From positions 62,001-126,000 of the forward strand of contig NZ_JAKGAM010000004.1 of the NCBI RefSeq assembly GCF_023061285.1: DNA of 64,000 nt. The letters are read 5' to 3'. This document shows positions 51,731 through 61,802 of the stretch, piece by piece (the first letter of the stretch is position 1; every line of letters starts with the position of its first letter). The notes below the pieces were generated by a model, which saw nothing but the letters and a program-made list of their open reading frames with translations, did no database searches and was not told the origin of the DNA. The position numbers and the translations under genes are program-made. This stretch comes from Chromohalobacter nigrandesensis. GTDB lineage: Bacteria; Pseudomonadota; Gammaproteobacteria; Pseudomonadales; Halomonadaceae.

Positions 51731-52228
51731 TCAAAAGCGGTTATTGGAATGTGTCGTGTTCGTCGAGGTGGTATCGAGGCCACGGTCGTTTTCCTGCTGG
51801 CGCGACATGCGCGCCGACATCTCATCGAAGAGCTGCTGCTCACGCCGCGTGGCGCGTTTCTGCTCGACCTGTTCACGGCGTGACACCAGCGTATCGTAAG
51901 TATTGAGCTTGCGCCGCTCGCCTTGCCATGCTTGTTGCTGGCGATCGAGCTGGCGCTGCTGGTCGTTGAGCACCTTACGCTGGCTGGCGATGGCCTGATC
52001 GAGTGAAGTCAGAAATTGTTGGTAATTGTGCCAGTTGGCGGGCTCGATGCCCTTTTCCATGCTCTTGTCGAGACGCTGACGGTACTCGTGCCGATAGTTC
52101 AAGAGCTGGTCCAGGCGCTGTTGCGTTTCCTGCAGGCTGCGCCGGGAATGCCCCACCGACTGCGCCGCCTGATCGCAGGTTTCCTGCGCCAGTTCCTTGA
52201 GTGTGGTAAGCGGTGAGCGTGCGTTCAT
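51731..52228 (-). CDS. fliJ: flagellar export chaperone FliJ
   Basis: A 165-residue coiled-coil stalk protein of the export ATPase: SPLTTLKELAQETCDQAAQS then RRSLQETQQRLDQLLNYRHE and NWHNYQQFLTSLDQAIASQR, rich in Gln, Arg and Glu. AAGGAG lies 5 nt before the ATG. It is placed between fliI and fliK as usual. Confidence 0.92.
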   Translation of the reverse strand: MNARSPLTTLKELAQETCDQAAQSVGHSRRSLQETQQRLDQLLNYRHEYRQRLDKSMEKGIEPANWHNYQQFLTSLDQAIASQRKVLNDQQRQLDRQQQAWQGERRKLNTYDTLVSRREQVEQKRATRREQQLFDEMSARMSRQQENDRGLDTTSTNTTHSNNRF

Positions 52229-52262
52229 GAGAACTCCTTACCGCAATGCAGAGTGAATGACA

Positions 52263-53669
52263 TCAACGCGTCTCCGGGAATAGCGATGCCAAGGCATCCA
52301 GGGTCGTGGTGACATCGGCTTGTTCGTAGATTCCCTGCTGGAGGAAACCCTCGAGGCGCGGATAAAGGGTGACGGCGCGGTCGAGCTGCGGGTCGTGCCC
52401 CGCGGCGTAAGCGCCGACGCTGATCAGGTCACGATTGCGTTGATAACGCGAAAAAAGCTGCTTGAAGCGTTGTGCCCGGCGCTGGTGGGCGCCCTCGGTG
52501 ATCTCGGTCATCGCGCGGCTGATCGACGCTTCGATATCGATGGCGGGGTAGTGCCCGCTTTCTGCCAGGTCCCGCGAAAGCACGACGTGGCCATCGAGGA
52601 TGGCGCGTGCGGCATCGGCGATGGGGTCCTGCTGGTCGTCGCCCTCGGTCAGCACGGTATAAAAGGCGGTGATCGAGCCGCCACCGGGTTTGCCGTTACC
52701 GGCGCGTTCGACGAGCCCTGGCAGGCGTGCGAAGACGGACGGCGGATAGCCCTTGGTCGCGGGCGGCTCGCCGACGGCCAGGGCGATCTCGCGCATGGCC
52801 ATGGCGTAGCGTGTCAGGGAGTCCATGATCAACAGGACGTTACGTCCTTCGTCACGGAAGCCTTCGGCGATGCGCGTGGCATAGGCGGCACCTTGCAGAC
52901 GCTGCAACGGCGAGACATCGGCGGGCGCGGCGACGACCACGGCGCGCTCGCGCCCCTCGGCACCGAGGATATTCTCGATGAAGTCCTTGACCTCGCGGCC
53001 ACGCTCGCCGATCAGTCCGACGACGATGACATCGGCCTGGGTGTAGCGTGACATCATGCCTAGCAAGACACTCTTGCCGACCCCTGAGCCGGCGAAAAGC
53101 CCCATACGCTGGCCACGCCCGACGCTCAACAAGCCATTGATGGCGCGAATGCCGACATCGATGACGGACTCGATGGGAGCGCGGTCGAGTGGGTTGATGG
53201 GGGGCGTGCTCAGGGGCGCATGGGGAGCGTGTTCCAGCGAGCCTTTGCCGTCGAGGGCGCGGCCGTTGCCGTCCAGCACGCGTCCGAGGAGTGCATCGCC
53301 GAGCGGGAAGCGGCGTGCGCTGGCAGCATCGCGCTGGTTGTTGCCCAGCATCAGTATGCGCGCTCCCGGCACCAGGCCTTGAGTGTCGCCAAGCGGCATG
53401 AGAAACAGTCGATCGCCGGCAAAGCCTACGACTTCGGCTTCGGCATAGTCGGTATGCCCATGCTGAGCGAGTTCCACCAGGCAAGCACTGCCCAGGGGCA
53501 GGCGCAGCCCCGTCGCTTCGAGTACCAGGCCGGTGGCACGTACGACCTTGCCGTGGGGGCGGCGTGAATCCAGCCCCTCGATACGCTGCGTGACCTTGCC
53601 CAAGGCACGCTGCCAATGGGCGCCATGAGAGGTCACGTTGTGTGCGTCGGCAAGGTGCGTTTCAGTCAT
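52263..53669 (-). CDS. fliI: flagellum-specific export ATPase FliI
   Basis: A 468-residue F1-beta-like ATPase (ATG 53669, GGAGG 6 nt upstream). Walker A reads [32 protein letters not shown] and [20 protein letters not shown] (Walker B) are present, with the C-terminal export region. It overlaps fliH by 8 nt. It energises the type III export apparatus. Confidence 0.96.
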   Translation of the reverse strand: MTETHLADAHNVTSHGAHWQRALGKVTQRIEGLDSRRPHGKVVRATGLVLEATGLRLPLGSACLVELAQHGHTDYAEAEVVGFAGDRLFLMPLGDTQGLVPGARILMLGNNQRDAASARRFPLGDALLGRVLDGNGRALDGKGSLEHAPHAPLSTPPINPLDRAPIESVIDVGIRAINGLLSVGRGQRMGLFAGSGVGKSVLLGMMSRYTQADVIVVGLIGERGREVKDFIENILGAEGRERAVVVAAPADVSPLQRLQGAAYATRIAEGFRDEGRNVLLIMDSLTRYAMAMREIALAVGEPPATKGYPPSVFARLPGLVERAGNGKPGGGSITAFYTVLTEGDDQQDPIADAARAILDGHVVLSRDLAESGHYPAIDIEASISRAMTEITEGAHQRRAQRFKQLFSRYQRNRDLISVGAYAAGHDPQLDRAVTLYPRLEGFLQQGIYEQADVTTTLDALASLFPETR

Positions 53670-54429
53670 CACCGGCCTCCTGCTGGCCCGTTGCCGGGGA
53701 GGGCGCGACATGGCGCTGACGACGCTGGTTCAACGCGGCCTGCCAGCGGGTCTCGAGCGTGGCGTCGAGTCCGCCGGTGGCGCTCTCGGCACGACAACCG
53801 CCGCGTTGCAGCGTGGCGTCTTCATGTAGCGTCCACTGGGCGGTTTCGAGCTCGTTGCCCACGTGCTCGTTGACCAGGGCCAAGTCGTCGGGGTGCAGCC
53901 ACACTTGGCAGGGGCCATCGAGCACGGGCTCTTCGTGGAGTAGTTGACGGACGAGCGTCACGACATGCTCGGGTGTGGCGTCGAGTGCTTCGTCGGCGAG
54001 GTGCTTGCCGGTCAGCATGGCCAACTCGACGAGTTGGTCGGCGAGTTGGGTGTCGATCGTATCCAGTGCGGTGCGGAACTCGCCGGCCAGTTGGCCGAGT
54101 GGGGCGAGGGCGGCGTCGAGCTGGCGTTTGGCTTCCTGTTCGCCGGCTTCGCGGCCTTCCTGGAGGCCTTGTTCATAGCCGGCCTGACGACCTTCTTCGA
54201 AGCCGGCATCATAGCCTTCGCGATAGGCGCTCTCGCGGGTCTTGTCGTGCAGCGCCTGACGCTCTTCGATGAGGCGCTGACGCTGCTGTCGCCGGCGTTG
54301 TTCGAAGCGTTGCGCACGATCGAACTGATCGCCGCCATCGCCACGCGGCAACTCCTCCATGTGCCAGGGGCGCCAGCGTTGGTCGTCCGGCGTATGAATG
54401 ACGTCGTCGGATAGCGGCTTGTCAGACAT
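53662..54429 (-). CDS. fliH: export apparatus protein FliH
   Basis: A 255-residue regulator of FliI. A charged N-terminal helix rich in Arg/Gln (about 30-65) is followed by the glycine-repeat segment [20 protein letters not shown] then [13 protein letters not shown] (GxxxG motifs typical of FliH) and the C-terminal V-ATPase-E-like domain. It overlaps fliG and fliI by 8 nt each. Confidence 0.93.
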   Translation of the reverse strand: MSDKPLSDDVIHTPDDQRWRPWHMEELPRGDGGDQFDRAQRFEQRRRQQRQRLIEERQALHDKTRESAYREGYDAGFEEGRQAGYEQGLQEGREAGEQEAKRQLDAALAPLGQLAGEFRTALDTIDTQLADQLVELAMLTGKHLADEALDATPEHVVTLVRQLLHEEPVLDGPCQVWLHPDDLALVNEHVGNELETAQWTLHEDATLQRGGCRAESATGGLDATLETRWQAALNQRRQRHVAPSPATGQQEAGDD

Positions 54430-55417
54430 AACTGTCGTCCCCTCCGCTGAGTACTATTTCGCCGTTGTCGGCCAGGCGTCGTACCACCTGCAGGATTGCT
54501 TTTTGCTCGGTCTCGACCTGGGAAACGCGTACCGGGCCGCGTGCTTCGAGGTCTTCGCGCATCAGCGCGGCTGCGCGTTGCGACATGTTCTGGGTGATCT
54601 TGTCGATCAGCGCTTCTTGAGCACCCTTGAGGGCCACCACCAGCGAGTTGGTGTCGACTTCCTTGAGGATGAGCTGGATGCCACGATCGTCGATGTCGAG
54701 GATGTTCTCGAACAGGAACATCTCGTCGATGATGCGCTGCGCGAGGTCGTCGTTGTGAGCCCGGACGGCGTCGATGACGACTTCTTCCTGCGACGAGTTC
54801 ATCAGGTTGAGGATCTCGGCCGCCGTTCTCACGCCGCCCATCTTGCTGCGCTTGACGTTCTGGCCGTCGAGCATGCTGCCGAGCACTTCGGTGAGTTCCT
54901 GCAATGCCGCCGGCTGAACGCCGTTGAAGGTGGCGATACGCAGCACGACGTCGTTGCGCAGCTTGTCGTCGAGCTGCTCGAGTACATCGGCGGCCAGGTT
55001 GCGATCCAGGTGGATGACGATGGTAGCGATGATCTGCGGGTGCTCGTCGCGGATCAGCTCGGAGACGGTGGTGCTTTCCATCAAGTTCAGCGCGTCGATG
55101 CCCGAGGCGGAGCCGGTCGTCTCGAGGATGTCCTCGATCAGGCTGTTGGCGCGCTCGCTGCCCAGCGCCTTGGTGAGCACGGTGCGAATGTGCTCGCTGC
55201 TGTGCAGGTTGACGGCAGAGAACTGCTCCACTTCATCGTGGAACTCGCTCAGCGCTTCTTCCATCTCCTCGTGCGAGATCTGGCTCAAGGAGGCCATCTC
55301 CAGGCTGATTTCCTGGACCTCCTTGTTGTTCAAGTACTTGAATACCTCGGCGGCGCTGTCCTCGTCCAACGAGAGCAGCAGAATTGCGCTTCGGCGAGCG
55401 CCACTCATCTTACTCAT
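54422..55417 (-). CDS. fliG: flagellar motor switch protein FliG
   Basis: The 331-residue torque-generating C-ring subunit of normal length. Blocks: SGARRSAILLLSLDEDSAAE, the EHPQIIATIVIHL segment with AADVLEQLDDKLRNDVVLRI, and the C-terminal charged torque helix near DIDDRGIQLILKEVDTNSLV then VALKGAQEALIDKITQNMSQ. It overlaps fliF by 8 nt. Confidence 0.96.
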   Translation of the reverse strand: MSKMSGARRSAILLLSLDEDSAAEVFKYLNNKEVQEISLEMASLSQISHEEMEEALSEFHDEVEQFSAVNLHSSEHIRTVLTKALGSERANSLIEDILETTGSASGIDALNLMESTTVSELIRDEHPQIIATIVIHLDRNLAADVLEQLDDKLRNDVVLRIATFNGVQPAALQELTEVLGSMLDGQNVKRSKMGGVRTAAEILNLMNSSQEEVVIDAVRAHNDDLAQRIIDEMFLFENILDIDDRGIQLILKEVDTNSLVVALKGAQEALIDKITQNMSQRAAALMREDLEARGPVRVSQVETEQKAILQVVRRLADNGEIVLSGGDDSYV

Positions 55418-57230
55418 GGGAATCCATCCACCCTCTGACGATCATGGCGACGAGACGCGGGTCTTCCTGAGCCATCTCACGTACGTCACGGAGATTTTGT
55501 TCGTAGCCGGCCGAACGCCGCTCGCGACGTTTCTGGACCGGCACCTGCGGTTCTTCTTCGGGGCCTGCTGTCTCGGCTTGAGTCGTTGCGTAGGCGTCGG
55601 CACCACCGCCCGCACCGGCACCTGTGGCCGCACCTGCGGTCGCACCGGCAGGGCTCGGCGTGGCCGGCGTAAAGGCAGGCCGGTCGGTCTGGCGCTGAAT
55701 CAGTGGGCGCAGCACCTTGAACCACAAGAACAGGGCGACCAGCGCGATCAGCAGATATTTACCCAGCGTGGCGGCCAGTGACCACATCATCGGAGACTCC
55801 CACCATTGCGGCTCGGCCGGTTCCTCGGTGGTGTCGTTGAAGGGCGAATTGACGACCTCTAGCTGATCGCCACGTGCTGCCGAGAAGCCCATGGCCTGCT
55901 GCACGAGGCTGCGGATGCTGGCGATTTCGTCATCATCCAAGGGCACTTGCGTCGGGTTGCCGTCTTCGTCGACGCCGTCGCGGTAATTGACCACGATGGC
56001 GGCATTGAGACGCTCGATGGCACCTGTCTGGTGCTGAACGTGCTCGACCTCATGATCGACTTCGTAGTTGATGGTGTTGTCGTGGCTGGTACGCCCCTGG
56101 GCGGCGTTTTCCTGATCTGCGACGTCTTCGTCACCTTCGGCCTGTGCGTCATCACCTTGAGCGTCGTCGTCTTCGCCATCATCGCCTTCCTGCGGCGCGT
56201 TGATGGGGGACGCTGCAGCACCGGGCGGTTGGTTGCTCAAGGCGCCGGGAATCCCCATGGCCAGGTCGGCATCGCCGCTGTAGCTGATGCTCGATTGCTC
56301 GCTGCGCACGGCGGCTTCATTGGGCGCCTGGTTGGGGGAGTAGGTTTCGCTGGTGCCTTCGCGCTTGGAGAAGTCGAGCTGAGCGGAGACCTCAGCCTTG
56401 ACGTTATCCGCGCCGAGGATGGGGGCCAGGATCGACTCGATGCGTTCGGCATAGTTGCGCTCGACGCGGGATACGTAATCCAGTTGTGTGCCGCTGAGTG
56501 CGTCGTTGCCATCGCTGGCAGGGGAGAGCAGGCGACCTGCTTGATCGACGATGGATACATCACCGGTCGCCAGCTCGGAAACGCTGCTCGAGACCAGATG
56601 CATGATGGCTTGCACCTGGCCTTCGCCGAGAACGCGGCCGCGCTGTAGATCGAGCATGACGGAGGCACTGGCAGGCTCGCTTTCGCGCACGAATACCGAA
56701 GGCTTGGCCATGGCGAGGTGAATGCGAGCATGGGAGACTGGACCAAGGTCTTCGATGGTACGCGCGAGTTCGCCCTCGAGCGCGCGCTGGTAGTTAACGT
56801 GTTCGGCGAACTGGCTGATACCGAACGACTGCTCGTCCATCAGCTCGTAGCCCACGCCGGAGGCTTCCGGCAGGCCTTGTTCGGCGAGCTGCATACGCAG
56901 CTTGTTGACCCTGTCGGCGGGCACCAGCAGCGCCTGGCCGTTCTCGCTGAACTCGTAGGGCACGCCCATGGTGTCGAGCTCTGCGACGATCTTGCCGCCA
57001 TCTTCCTGGGTGAGCGTCGAATAAAGCACGCGGTAATCGGGCGAGCTTGCCCACATCAACAGCGCTGCGATGACCGCGACGGACGCGGCGGCGGCGATAA
57101 TCAGCGGTACGCGCGGGTTACTGCGCAGTCGGTCGACAAACGATTGGGCGTTGCCCGAGGCGGCGTTGCCTTGACGTTGTCCTGACGTACCTTGATTGGC
57201 CTCGGTCGAGGAGGATGCTGCTGTGCTCAT
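55410..57230 (-). CDS. fliF: MS-ring protein FliF
   Basis: The 606-residue MS-ring protein. The start is ATG 57230 (GGAGG 5 nt upstream); an earlier in-frame ATG lacks support. The first membrane helix is at about 44-63, followed by the YscJ-like ring domain (YRVLYSTLTQEDGGKIVAEL), an acidic Asp/Glu-rich loop (about 350-395), the second helix (about 490-515, LGKYLLIALVALFLWFKVLR) and the FliG-binding tail ending MAQEDPRLVAMIVRGWM. First gene of fliFGHIJK. Confidence 0.95.
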   Translation of the reverse strand: MSTAASSSTEANQGTSGQRQGNAASGNAQSFVDRLRSNPRVPLIIAAAASVAVIAALLMWASSPDYRVLYSTLTQEDGGKIVAELDTMGVPYEFSENGQALLVPADRVNKLRMQLAEQGLPEASGVGYELMDEQSFGISQFAEHVNYQRALEGELARTIEDLGPVSHARIHLAMAKPSVFVRESEPASASVMLDLQRGRVLGEGQVQAIMHLVSSSVSELATGDVSIVDQAGRLLSPASDGNDALSGTQLDYVSRVERNYAERIESILAPILGADNVKAEVSAQLDFSKREGTSETYSPNQAPNEAAVRSEQSSISYSGDADLAMGIPGALSNQPPGAAASPINAPQEGDDGEDDDAQGDDAQAEGDEDVADQENAAQGRTSHDNTINYEVDHEVEHVQHQTGAIERLNAAIVVNYRDGVDEDGNPTQVPLDDDEIASIRSLVQQAMGFSAARGDQLEVVNSPFNDTTEEPAEPQWWESPMMWSLAATLGKYLLIALVALFLWFKVLRPLIQRQTDRPAFTPATPSPAGATAGAATGAGAGGGADAYATTQAETAGPEEEPQVPVQKRRERRSAGYEQNLRDVREMAQEDPRLVAMIVRGWMDSHE

Positions 57231-57391
57231 GTCATCCTCCGGCAACGCCGGGGTAGGCACTGAAAAGGTCCAGCGGCAAGCATGGGGGTGTCCAACTCCA
57301 AAATTCGGCGCATCGTTTCCTCGTGACGGTGCGATCGATACCGTCACAAGGCGTATGTATGATGACCGCCATTATGTGCAGTCAAGAAAAC

Positions 57392-57421
57392 CCTAAAGGG
57401 TGGAAAAGCCGATGTTTTAGG
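57392..57421. promoter_or_regulatory. shared class 2 motifs between fliF and fliE
   Basis: AAAGGGTGGAAA runs directly into AAAAGCCGATG here (57395-57414), framed by CCTAAA and TTTAGG. The same two motifs occur, separated, upstream of flgA/flgB. The spacing TAAAG-N9-GCCGAT is too short for a FliA promoter. Confidence 0.4.
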
Positions 57422-57514
57422 TCTCAATTGCAGATATGATGCAAGCCAGGTTGCTGATAGGGTTCATCAACGTATTCCAGAGCTGTTCGATCAGCGGAGA
57501 GGCGGAGAATAGTC

Positions 57515-57838
57515 ATGAGTGCACCGGCCATTTCCCAGGCACTTCAGCAAATGCAGTCCATGGCCAATCAGGCGGGCCAGGCGCCTGGGACCCAGGTCAA
57601 TACGTCGGTCGGCAGCGGTGGTTTTACCGGCGAATTGCATAGTGCGATTTCACGCATCAATAGCTTAAAGCAGAGCGCCAATACGCAGGCGGAAGCCTTT
57701 GAGGCGGGGGCTCCCGGCGTGGAGCTCAACGATGTGATGGTCGATATGCAAAAGGCGAGCATCGCCTTCGAAATGGGCAAGCAGGTGCGTAACCGCGTGG
57801 TGACTGCCTATAAAGATGTCATGAATATGCAGGTGTGA
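57515..57838 (+). CDS. fliE: MS-ring/rod junction protein FliE
   Basis: A 107-residue junction protein: ISQALQQMQSMANQAGQAPG at the start and PGVELNDVMVDMQKASIAFE then MGKQVRNRVVTAYKDVMNMQ at the end are the conserved FliE region. Divergent from fliF and transcribed alone, as in enterobacteria. Confidence 0.94.
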   Translation: MSAPAISQALQQMQSMANQAGQAPGTQVNTSVGSGGFTGELHSAISRINSLKQSANTQAEAFEAGAPGVELNDVMVDMQKASIAFEMGKQVRNRVVTAYKDVMNMQV

Positions 57839-57874
57839 CGTGCCTGTGGGCATGTATCGCTGATATCGCCTGCG

Positions 57875-57896
57875 GCACCGTCTTCCCCGACGGTGC
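57875..57896. terminator. hairpin between fliE and the convergent flavoprotein gene
   Basis: GCACCGTC-TTCCCC-GACGGTGC forms a perfect 8-bp stem in the 94-bp convergent spacer. T-rich sequence follows only at a distance on the plus strand. Confidence 0.4.
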
Positions 57897-57932
57897 GACG
57901 CATCGTTGCTCTTTTCGTGAGCCGGTGCCTAC

Positions 57933-59033
57933 CTACCGATAATGCCGCAAGAAGCGCGCATCGATATAGCGCTTGAGCCGCAAGGCCAGGCGACCGCCTC
58001 GCCAGCGTTCCCCGTAAAGCGCCAATCCCTTGTCGTGCATGTCCACGATGGCCAGTGCCGTTGCCGGTGGGTGGTAGTCGCGTAGTGGCGTGCCATTCTG
58101 CAAGGCAATCAGGTTCTGCAATAGCACCGGGCCTTGACGGACACCTTCGATACCGCGTTTGGGAAGGCTGTGGTCGATCAGCGAGGCGCAGTCGCCGACG
58201 GCGAAGATTGTCGGGTGTTCTTCGCTTTGTAGCGTCGCCTTGATACGGATGCCGTTGTCGTCGAGTGCCAGTGGCAGGTCGGCGACGCAGTACGCGGGGC
58301 GCAATCCCGTGGCGAGAACGATGTCATCGGGCGAGACATCGAGGCTGTCGAGCCATCCGGCGCCGCCGTCGAGCACCACATCGGGGTACCAGTCGACGCC
58401 CAGACGCGCGAGTTGACGGCTGGCCCAGCGGGACGCGGCGTCCGGTGCGGCAGGCAAGAGGCGGGCGTGGCGCGTGACTAGCCGAATGTCGTTGGCGACC
58501 CCGAGGCGCTGGCTCAGTCCCGCCAGATTGGCAGCCATTTCCACGCCGGAAGGCCCGCCGCCGACCACGACCATATGCAAAGCCTGGCGTTGCCGTGCGG
58601 CATCGAGCACATGCTGGTACAGCGCGTCGAGGCGCTCGATGGGCTTGACGTGCCAGTAGCGTGTGTTTCCCCAACTGGGCACGGTCGCACCGCTCGGGGT
58701 TGGCGGGACGACGTCGCTGCCCACATTGAGTGAGAGTACGTCGAAGTCGATATGATGTCCGTCGGCCAGAAAGACATGCTTGGCGTGCACGTCGAGCGCC
58801 ACGAAGGGTGCTGTGACATGCTCGATGCCATGGCGTGCGGAAAGGGCAGCCACGTCGAGGCTGCAGGCATCGCGCGGCGCACCGCCGAGCAGTCGTGCGG
58901 CCATGCCTGAATACCAGAAGCGCGTGGGGGCCACGAGCGTGATGCGATAGCCGGCGCGACGTAACGCGGTCGCGTGTTTCAGCAAGTGGAGGTGCGTGTG
59001 ACCGGCACCCACCAGCACCAGATGCGTCGTCAT
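57933..59033 (-). CDS. NDH-2-like FAD/NAD(P)-dependent oxidoreductase
   Basis: A 366-residue flavoprotein with FAD-binding HLVLVGAGHTHLHLLKHA at the N-terminus, the NAD(P) motif HMVVVGGGPSGVEMAANLAG near residue 155 and FAVGDCASL near 280. The GHTHLHLL start and the FWYSGMAARLLGG block resemble the oxidoreductases related to type II NADH dehydrogenases and to the domain fused to SelD in some bacteria. Electron acceptor and physiological role are unknown. It is monocistronic. Confidence 0.82.
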   Translation of the reverse strand: MTTHLVLVGAGHTHLHLLKHATALRRAGYRITLVAPTRFWYSGMAARLLGGAPRDACSLDVAALSARHGIEHVTAPFVALDVHAKHVFLADGHHIDFDVLSLNVGSDVVPPTPSGATVPSWGNTRYWHVKPIERLDALYQHVLDAARQRQALHMVVVGGGPSGVEMAANLAGLSQRLGVANDIRLVTRHARLLPAAPDAASRWASRQLARLGVDWYPDVVLDGGAGWLDSLDVSPDDIVLATGLRPAYCVADLPLALDDNGIRIKATLQSEEHPTIFAVGDCASLIDHSLPKRGIEGVRQGPVLLQNLIALQNGTPLRDYHPPATALAIVDMHDKGLALYGERWRGGRLALRLKRYIDARFLRHYR

Positions 59034-59128
59034 GAAGGCGTGTTTCCTCGGGCCAGGCGGTTGTCGCGAGACACGTCGCGGCGACCATGCATTTCACTCT
59101 AGACGATATTGGCGCCGTGACGCATGAC

Positions 59129-60088
59129 TTACTTTGCGCCAGCATCCCTGCCTTGCCAGGCGGAAAGCGAATACAGTGCTAGCCCCAACCAGATGAGCAC
59201 GAAGGTCACGAGTTGCAGGGTGCCCAATGGCTCGCGAAAGATCAGCAGTGCGATCAAGAATTGCAGTGTGGGGTTGATATACATCAAGAATCCCACTGTC
59301 GACAGCCGCAGTCGCCGCGCGGCCCCGGCGAAGGCCAGCAATGGCAGAGCCGTCAGAGCACCGCTGGCGATCAGCAGCGTGGTGTTGTGCGCGGTATCCC
59401 CGAAATGGGATAGGCCGGCAATCTCGAACCAGGCGACGGCGAGCAAGCCGAGGGGCAGCAATATGAGTGTCTCGACGAACAGCCCCGAAAGGCCATCCAG
59501 GCTAATCTGTTTGCGCAATAGACCATAGGTACCGAAGCTTAGCGCAAGACAGATGCTGATCCACGGCAAGCCGCCTAGCCCCACCAGTTGAACGCCGATG
59601 GCGATGATGGCAATGGCCACGGCGGCGCCTTGCAGCCGCGACATGCGTTCGCGCAGCACCAGCATGCCCAGGGCCACATTGACCAGCGGTGTCATGAAAT
59701 AACCCAGGCTGGCCTGGAGGACGTGGTGGGTTTCCACGGCGTAGATGTAAAGCCCCCAGTTGAAGCCAATGAGCAGGGCGCAGCCCAGCACGCGCCCCAG
59801 CAGGCGCGGCGCGCGCAAGGCGGCGTTGACCGGTTGCCAGCGTCCCAAAAGGGTGACGACCAGGGCCAGGAACAGGCACGCCCAGAGGATGCGGTGGGTG
59901 AGGATTTCCCAGGCGGGCACGCCTTCGAAAAGCGCGAAAAAGAGCGGAAAGCAGCCCCATAGCGTATAGGCGATCACGCCGAACGAAACGCCTTTGACCG
60001 CGTCTTTATCGGCGGCGGTCGTCGATGCGAAAGACGTGTCTTGCGGGGCGCGCTCTTTAGCGCTCTCTTTGGCACTTTCTCGAGCCAT
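59129..60088 (-). CDS. rarD: RarD, EamA-family permease
   Basis: A 319-residue inner-membrane protein with ten predicted helices. GVSFGVIAYTLWGCFPLFFA, FEGVPAWEILTHRILWACLF and NWGLYIYAVETHHVLQASLG then YFMTPLVNVALGMLVLRERM are RarD hallmarks. The substrate is unknown. The N-terminal 30 residues are charged and repetitive (ESAKESAKERA), an unusual extension. Confidence 0.92.
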   Translation of the reverse strand: MARESAKESAKERAPQDTSFASTTAADKDAVKGVSFGVIAYTLWGCFPLFFALFEGVPAWEILTHRILWACLFLALVVTLLGRWQPVNAALRAPRLLGRVLGCALLIGFNWGLYIYAVETHHVLQASLGYFMTPLVNVALGMLVLRERMSRLQGAAVAIAIIAIGVQLVGLGGLPWISICLALSFGTYGLLRKQISLDGLSGLFVETLILLPLGLLAVAWFEIAGLSHFGDTAHNTTLLIASGALTALPLLAFAGAARRLRLSTVGFLMYINPTLQFLIALLIFREPLGTLQLVTFVLIWLGLALYSLSAWQGRDAGAK

Positions 60089-60208
60089 GGGGACCTCGGT
60101 ATGGGCGGCAAAACGAATAGGCGAGCGCTAATCTAACATGGGAGATAAGGGACTTGCCGCCGCCCTGAGCTGGCCTTCAGACTGAATCATCAAACCGGGA
60201 GGTGTGTG

Positions 60209-61012
60209 ATGAGTGAATTGCGTACGACCCTGGTGCAGGCCGACCTGCGCTGGGAAGATCCCCAAGCCAATTGCCGCATGCTCGAAGAGAGCCTGGGCAC
60301 GCTCTCGGCGGACGATACGGACCTGATCGTGCTGCCGGAAATGTTCGCCACGGGGTTCACCATGAATTCCCGCGAGATGGCCGAGCCCATGGCGCAGAGC
60401 GCCACCGTCGGCTGGATGGTCGAACAAGCCCGCCAGCGTGGTTGCGTTGTGACCGGCAGCGTGGCTGTGGTCGAGGACGGCGAGTATTTCAATCGTCTGA
60501 TCTGGGCGCGCCCGGATGGCGATATCACGCATTACGATAAGCGCCACCTGTTCCGCATGGCCGGCGAGCATGAGCGCTATGGCATGGGCAGTGAGCGTGT
60601 CATTGTCGAGCTCAAGGGCTTTCGCATCCTGTTGAGTGTCTGCTATGACCTGCGATTTCCCGTATGGCTGCGCCAGCAGCCCGCGCCGGGCGAGCATTTC
60701 GAGTATGATGCGCTGCTGTGCGTCGCCAACTGGCCCGCGCCCCGTCGTCAGCCTTGGCGGACCCTGCTACAGGCACGTGCCGTCGAAAACCTCTGCTATG
60801 TGATCGGCGTCAACCGCGTAGGGGAAGACGCCAAGGGGCTGGCGTACGCGGGCGATTCGATGCTCGTCGACTTCAAGGGCGAGCCCTTGATCGATGAGCC
60901 GCGCGACGCGCCTTTCATGCGCACCGATCGCCTGGATCGCCAGGCGCTGAGTGCGTTCCGTGACAAATTTCCGGCCTGGATGGACGCCGATCGTTTCCAG
61001 GTCGAGGAGTGA
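60209..61012 (+). CDS. omega-amidase (nitrilase superfamily, YafV type)
   Basis: A 267-residue C-N hydrolase; ATG 60209 follows GGGAGG by 4 nt. The catalytic triad is visible: Glu in VLPEMFATGFTMN, Lys in HYDKRHLFRMAGEH and Cys in LLSVCYDLRFPVWLR. YafV-type enzymes hydrolyse alpha-ketoglutaramate or ketosuccinamate, as in methionine-salvage repair. It precedes rsuA by 9 nt, so the two are probably co-transcribed. Confidence 0.9.
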   Translation: MSELRTTLVQADLRWEDPQANCRMLEESLGTLSADDTDLIVLPEMFATGFTMNSREMAEPMAQSATVGWMVEQARQRGCVVTGSVAVVEDGEYFNRLIWARPDGDITHYDKRHLFRMAGEHERYGMGSERVIVELKGFRILLSVCYDLRFPVWLRQQPAPGEHFEYDALLCVANWPAPRRQPWRTLLQARAVENLCYVIGVNRVGEDAKGLAYAGDSMLVDFKGEPLIDEPRDAPFMRTDRLDRQALSAFRDKFPAWMDADRFQVEE

Positions 61013-61021
61013 ATTTCCTGC

Positions 61022-61729
61022 ATGCGTCTCGACCGTTTTTTAAGTGAAAGTACCGAGCTGACGCGCTCGCTGGCCAAGAAAGCCCTGCACCGCGGCGAGG
61101 TCGAGGTGGATGGTGAAGTGATCAAGAATGCCGCCTTTAAACTCGATGACAAACAGGACGTACGCTGGATGGGGGCGCCGTTGGCCCTGGTCGGTGTGCG
61201 CTATCTGATGCTCAACAAGCCTACGGGCTATGAGTGCACGACACGGCCTGGACGCTATCCTTCGGTGGTCGAACTGCTGGATGTCACCAAGCGCGAGCGC
61301 CTGCACATCGCCGGGCGCCTGGATGTGGACACCACCGGGCTGGTGCTGATCACCGAAGACGGGCAATGGTCGCATCGACTGACATCCCCCAAGCGACGTT
61401 GTGACAAGCACTATCTGGTGACGCTGGCCCAGCCGCTGGCGGACGGGGCGGAAGATTCCCTGGCGGCGGGGTTGATGCTGGCAGGGGAAGACAAGCCGAC
61501 ATTGCCCGCGCGTCTCGAGCGACTGCCGACGCCGGCCGAAGACGAGAGGATTCAGGTGCGTCTGATCATTCAGGAAGGCCGCTACCATCAGATCAAGCGC
61601 ATGTTCGCGGCGCTGGGTAACGAGGTCGTGGCACTGCATCGCGAACGGATCGGCGACATCGTCCTCGACTCAGCGTTAGCGCCGGGCGAGTGGCGAGAAA
61701 TGACTGAGGTGGAAATCGCTTCCATCTAG
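61022..61729 (+). CDS. rsuA: 16S rRNA pseudouridine(516) synthase RsuA
   Basis: A 235-residue RNA-modifying enzyme with an N-terminal S4 domain (MRLDRFLSESTELTRSLAKK then ALHRGEVEVDGEVI) and a catalytic domain with the Asp motif AGRLDVDTTGLVLITEDG near residue 100. IQEGRYHQIKRMFAALGNEV is also conserved. It lies 9 nt after the amidase gene. Confidence 0.93.
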   Translation: MRLDRFLSESTELTRSLAKKALHRGEVEVDGEVIKNAAFKLDDKQDVRWMGAPLALVGVRYLMLNKPTGYECTTRPGRYPSVVELLDVTKRERLHIAGRLDVDTTGLVLITEDGQWSHRLTSPKRRCDKHYLVTLAQPLADGAEDSLAAGLMLAGEDKPTLPARLERLPTPAEDERIQVRLIIQEGRYHQIKRMFAALGNEVVALHRERIGDIVLDSALAPGEWREMTEVEIASI

Positions 61730-61802
61730 TTTATACCGTTATCTATTTTAGCGCTTATCGCTTCTTAACCTGTCGAGCCCGCCACAAGTAGCTAAAAGGT
61801 CG

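Noticed and set aside
54398-55438. 346-codon frame antisense to fliG
   Set aside because: fliG is intact and conserved on the other strand; the frame spans it exactly.
57394-57413. FliA promoter upstream of fliE
   Set aside because: TAAAG and GCCGAT are present but only 9 bp apart instead of 14.
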